The notes under the pieces: generated by a model
Databases searched by the model: none
What the model saw: only the letters and a program-made list of their open reading frames with translations
Told to the model about the DNA's origin: nothing
Part shown: piece by piece, positions 14,857-17,783 of the stretch
Layout: the number at the start of each line of letters is the position of its first letter
Position numbering within the stretch: position 1 is the first letter of the stretch
Translations under genes and position numbers: made by a program
Source: Oscillospiraceae bacterium
GTDB lineage: Bacteria; Bacillota_A; Clostridia; Oscillospirales; CAG-272
NCBI GenBank assembly: GCA_015064665.1
Contig: SVRU01000057.1
Coordinates: forward strand, 1-17,783
Reading direction: 5' to 3'
Length of the DNA: 17,783 nucleotides

Positions 14857-15641
14857 TTAAATGGAAGCTTGATTACAAACCGATAGATTTCCATACTCAT
14901 ATGGGACTTGAATACTGTCTTTACTATCCGGATCACGATGCCGACGGCATGGTCAGGGCGATGGATGACTGCAACGTGGATTTCGTCGTGTGCGCTCCGT
15001 GCGAGGATTTATTCGGAGGCGAGAAGGTCGGCGGACTTATCACCGATGCAATGCGACGCTATCCCGACAGATTTAAGGGATATTACTGTGTGAATCCTGT
15101 GGTCGGATACGACGTTTCGGAAATTAAAAAGGCATTTCGCGAAAATCCCGGATTTGTCGGTCTGAAATTTTTGCCGGATTATCACAGAACAGCACTTACA
15201 GATCTCGTTTATGCTCCTGCGCTCGAGCTTGCAAACGAGTATCACATGCTCGTTCTTTCACACACCTGGGGCGTATCTATGAACGGTGAAAGCTGTAATT
15301 CCGCCGATAAGGTCATCGGTGTTCTTGAACGGTATCCAAATATCACCTTTATTATGGGTCACTCGATTCAGGGGCAGGTGGACGATGCGATAGCGATAGC
15401 GAAAAAATATCCGAATGCGTATCTCGATTTATGCGATACCTGCCGACTTAACGGAGTCGTTGAGAAAATGGTGCGCGAGGTCGGTGCAAAGCAGGTAATC
15501 TTCGGTACAGATGCACCTATGCAGACACATAATTTCCAAATGGGCTGCGTCATCGGTGCAAAAATTACCGATGAAGAAAAGAAATTGATTTTAAGGGACA
15601 ATGCCTTGCGGATTCTTGCGACCGTAGGCCGTCCGGAATAA
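14853..15641 (+). CDS. Amidohydrolase-2-family metal-dependent hydrolase
   Basis: This 262-aa protein has a complete metal site: H14 and H16 (IDFHTHMG), H137 (VLSHTWG), H170 (IMGHSIQG) and D220 (IFGTDAPM). The family includes lactonases such as 2-pyrone-4,6-dicarboxylate lactonase and L-fucono-lactonase, and decarboxylases. Its ATG overlaps the stop of the preceding, ligand-less paralogue by four bases, implying coupled translation and comparable amounts of both proteins. The substrate is unknown. The operon setting favours hydrolysis of a sugar-derived lactone, ester or amide. Confidence 0.87.
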   Translation: MIKWKLDYKPIDFHTHMGLEYCLYYPDHDADGMVRAMDDCNVDFVVCAPCEDLFGGEKVGGLITDAMRRYPDRFKGYYCVNPVVGYDVSEIKKAFRENPGFVGLKFLPDYHRTALTDLVYAPALELANEYHMLVLSHTWGVSMNGESCNSADKVIGVLERYPNITFIMGHSIQGQVDDAIAIAKKYPNAYLDLCDTCRLNGVVEKMVREVGAKQVIFGTDAPMQTHNFQMGCVIGAKITDEEKKLILRDNALRILATVGRPE

Positions 15642-15654
15642 GGAGAAATATAAA

Positions 15655-17064
15655 ATGTCAAAGCTTGAACCAAAAGTAACACCCAGAATCGGTCTTTTGC
15701 CCACGGGTCTTCAGATTTATTGGGAGCAGTATCCGAGACTCAGAGAAAGAGGCCTTGCTATGTACGACCGTCTTGTAGAGGGGCTTTCCGAAATTGGAGA
15801 GGTCGTCTCACCCGGTCTTGTAGACAACGACGAGCGTGCTGCCGAAGCGGCTGAATATCTTAAGGCGCAGAACGTGGATATTCTGCTCATATTTCCATTC
15901 GGATATACCACGGGAGCTATGATAACTCCGACGATACGTGCGCTTGACGTGCCTATCCGTCTTATCAACGGTCATGTCGATTCCTCTTACGACTACAAGA
16001 ACGCTGATACCGAGGATTACCTCTATCATGAGGGACCCTGCTGTATTCCCGAGTATTCGGCGGCTATGGTATCACAGGGTAAAAAGTTTAAGGTCATCAC
16101 GGGCTACTTTGCTCAGCGTGAATTCTGGGACGAAATCCGCCACGCCTGCCTTGGTGCAGCAGCTGCCACGGCATTCGCGAAGTGCCGCTTTGCCGTTATC
16201 GGCAACACCTACACGAATATGTGCGATATGCCCACCGACGAGCATCGCATTCTTAAGATTACCGGCAGACTTCTTTGCCGTCCCGAAGTCGAGGAAATCG
16301 AAGAGGCTTACAAAACCGTAACCGACTCCGAGCTTGAAGAAATGTATAAGGAATTCCGCGATGCTTACCGCGTTGACGCGACGGTTACCAACGAGCACAT
16401 GCGTGAGTCCGCAAAGATCGCCGTTGCTTTTGATAAGATTATCAGAAAGTATAACATTGACGCTTTCGGGTTTTACTGGTGGGGACAGAAGCCTTATATG
16501 ACCGAGCTTCGCGCTCAGTCTGCGCTTGCAGTGTCCCGCCTTGCAGCACTTGATATTCCCGGTGTTACCGAGGGCGACATAAAGACCGCAATGGCTATGA
16601 AAATACTTAATTACTTTGGCGGCGGCGGTATGTTTATGGAGTTCTTCTCCTGCGACTTTGACGAAAACTTTATCATGGTTGGCCACGACGGTCCGAGCAA
16701 TATCAGCGTTGCAAGCGATAAGCCCATTCTTCAGAATCTTACCGTTCATCACGGCAAGACGGGAGAGGGTCTCGGAATAGACTTTGATATGAGAAAAGGA
16801 CCTTGCACACTGCTTAACCTTACTCAGTTCGGCACAGATAAGACCTACAAGCTGATTTACACCGTCGGTGAGGTTATTAGCGGAGATATTCTTAATATCG
16901 GCAACCCCAATTGCCGTGTCCGTGTGTCTAAGCCCATACCGGAGTTTTTCAACGATTGGTGCGTACAGGGACCGGGACACCACAGCGCTCTCGGTGTCGG
17001 CGACTTCTCCGCAGAGATTGAGGCGTTTGCCGAAAAGATGGGCTTTGATTGCGTAAGAATTTAA
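15655..17064 (+). CDS. L-fucose/L-arabinose isomerase-family protein
   Basis: This 469-aa protein has ATG 15655 after AAGGAG. It resembles the AraA/FucI fold: an N-terminal GLLPTGLQIYWEQYPRL segment, a central domain with GFYWWGQKPYMTE, and a C-terminal barrel ending in GPGHHSALGVGD. Candidate metal ligands follow the AraA order E306 (TEGD), E329 (FMEFF), H344 (VGHDGP) and H442 (GPGHHS), close to those of E. coli AraA (E306, E333, H350, H450). Overall sequence looks too divergent to call AraA or FucI. The family interconverts aldoses and ketoses. Here it probably processes a sugar released or formed by the hydrolases upstream. Confidence 0.8.
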   Translation: MSKLEPKVTPRIGLLPTGLQIYWEQYPRLRERGLAMYDRLVEGLSEIGEVVSPGLVDNDERAAEAAEYLKAQNVDILLIFPFGYTTGAMITPTIRALDVPIRLINGHVDSSYDYKNADTEDYLYHEGPCCIPEYSAAMVSQGKKFKVITGYFAQREFWDEIRHACLGAAAATAFAKCRFAVIGNTYTNMCDMPTDEHRILKITGRLLCRPEVEEIEEAYKTVTDSELEEMYKEFRDAYRVDATVTNEHMRESAKIAVAFDKIIRKYNIDAFGFYWWGQKPYMTELRAQSALAVSRLAALDIPGVTEGDIKTAMAMKILNYFGGGGMFMEFFSCDFDENFIMVGHDGPSNISVASDKPILQNLTVHHGKTGEGLGIDFDMRKGPCTLLNLTQFGTDKTYKLIYTVGEVISGDILNIGNPNCRVRVSKPIPEFFNDWCVQGPGHHSALGVGDFSAEIEAFAEKMGFDCVRI

Positions 17065-17082
17065 TTTTAAGGAGATAATGAT

Positions 17083-17783
17083 ATGAAGATTGAAGGACAG
17101 GAATATTTACAGAGAGTAAACGCGCTTCGCGAGAAAATGGCTGAGATTGGTGTCGACGTGGTAGTTGGATTCTCGAATTTGCTTGAAATAGCAATAGTTC
17201 GCTATTACTGCGGATTTGCACCCACAAATGAAAGCTCAGCTATCGTTATTCCGAAGGCGGGTGAGGTTATCGTTTGCACGGGTCAGGCATCATACGACGA
17301 CTGTCAGCTCAAAAACGATCTTCCGAATTCCCGTATTGCTATTCTTCCCGAAATCGGAGAGGTGAGCGGATTTGTATATGATACCGAGGGTCAGCTCGAT
17401 TTTGAGGATTTGTTCAAGCAGGTCAAGGCAGAAAACCCCGGAATAAAGAAGGTTGGCTTTATCGGCAGACTGATTTTCCCCTCGATTATTATGGATAAAC
17501 TTCGCCGAGTGTTCTCCGATGCGGAAATCGTTGATATGGATGACATTCACTACGAGCAGAGAATGATGAAGAGCTCTGCCGAAATAGAGCTTATGACTAA
17601 AAACTGGAACATGGTTTCCGAAACCTTCAAGAACGTAATTCCGAAAATCAAAGCGGGTATGACCGAGCGCGAGGTTGAGGGTATGTTCCTTGCCGAGATG
17701 GGCAGACTCGGTGCTGAGAGCTACGTACAGGCATTTGCACCAATGATTGCATCGGGCCCCGTTAACTCATTGGTGCAAATGCC
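17083..17783 (+). CDS. M24-family peptidase/creatinase-like protein, 5' part
   Basis: ATG 17083 has AAGGAG eight bases upstream, 18 bp after the isomerase gene, and the frame runs open to the right edge (233 codons). It shows the N-terminal creatinase-type domain (EYLQRVNALREKMAEIGVDV, YYCGFAPTNESS). The start of the pita-bread M24 domain follows (IPKIKAGMTEREVEGMF, then AFAPMIASGPVNS). The metal ligands would lie beyond the edge. M24 proteins include Xaa-Pro aminopeptidases, creatinase and other C-N hydrolases, which fits an operon that cleaves amide-like bonds. The last residues (SLVQMP) fall in a perfect inverted repeat and may be artefactual; relatives would be expected to read NSLVH-A there. 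Confidence 0.8.
   Translation, partial: MKIEGQEYLQRVNALREKMAEIGVDVVVGFSNLLEIAIVRYYCGFAPTNESSAIVIPKAGEVIVCTGQASYDDCQLKNDLPNSRIAILPEIGEVSGFVYDTEGQLDFEDLFKQVKAENPGIKKVGFIGRLIFPSIIMDKLRRVFSDAEIVDMDDIHYEQRMMKSSAEIELMTKNWNMVSETFKNVIPKIKAGMTEREVEGMFLAEMGRLGAESYVQAFAPMIASGPVNSLVQM
17730..17783. repeat. Perfect 17-bp inverted repeat at the window end
   Basis: GGCATTTGCACCAATGA (17730-17746) is exactly complementary to the final 17 bases (17767-17783), separated by 20 bp, within an open reading frame. It ends on the last base of the window. A fold-back chimera at a contig end is the simplest explanation. Confidence 0.85.

Noticed and set aside
16072..16983. 303-codon minus-strand frame
   Set aside because: It is antisense to the isomerase gene and shows no start signal or recognisable domain.
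1..17783. CRISPR array, tRNA, rRNA or phage genes
   Set aside because: No regularly spaced repeats, tRNA-like foldings or phage structural or integrase motifs were found on either strand.

Overview
The window looks like a chromosomal segment of an anaerobic, fermentative Bacillota bacterium of the class Clostridia, possibly a gut species. The grounds are strong AAGGAGG-type ribosome binding sites, a pyruvate formate-lyase operon under a ZTP riboswitch, Clostridia-style RHS/YD-repeat wall proteins, and catabolic clusters run by AraC and LacI regulators. Genus cannot be read from the sequence. No tRNA, rRNA, CRISPR array or transposase was seen.

Region 1 (1-3539, minus strand) is an RHS polymorphic-toxin locus in partial decay. 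Read in the direction of transcription it has four parts: a short RHS-core remnant that starts 2 bp after the pflA stop codon; a hydrophobic, cationic C-terminal 'tip' that resembles a membrane-acting toxin; a 75-aa two-helix membrane protein that fits an immunity partner; and, after a 15-bp perfect hairpin, a long RHS-repeat frame. That last frame lacks its N-terminus, is interrupted upstream by an in-frame TAA, and runs off the left edge. The toxin and immunity part is visibly more AT-rich than its surroundings.

Region 2 (3544-7504, minus strand) is pflB-pflA with a four-base stop/start overlap. A near-ideal sigma-A promoter and a ZTP (pfl-motif) riboswitch with an overlapping intrinsic terminator precede it. 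Upstream lies an AraC-family regulator gene in the same direction.

Region 3 (7505-11512, plus strand) is transcribed divergently from araC. It encodes a 356-aa Gfo/Idh/MocA oxidoreductase, two tandem near-duplicate 289-aa Gfo/Idh/MocA-like proteins, and a sugar-phosphate isomerase/epimerase (TIM barrel), and it ends in two successive terminators. The combination resembles oxidation-first sugar or glycoside modification systems, but the substrate is unknown.

Region 4 (11583-17783, plus strand) has a LacI-family gene starting with TTG, a terminator, and a strong promoter flanked downstream by two nearly identical 22-bp LacI-type palindromes whose centres are 103 bp apart. An operon follows: a phosphotriesterase/lactonase-like amidohydrolase, two overlapping amidohydrolase-2 genes, an L-fucose/L-arabinose-isomerase-like enzyme, and an M24 creatinase/aminopeptidase-like protein cut by the right edge. 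The first amidohydrolase-2 protein has lost every metal ligand; the second keeps all of them. I read this as an uncharacterised catabolic operon for a sugar-derived compound containing a lactone, ester or amide bond. That pathway is inference. No transporter or sugar kinase is present in the window.

The last 54 bp form an exact 17-bp inverted repeat that ends on the final base. This may be an assembly fold-back, so the last bases should be treated with caution.
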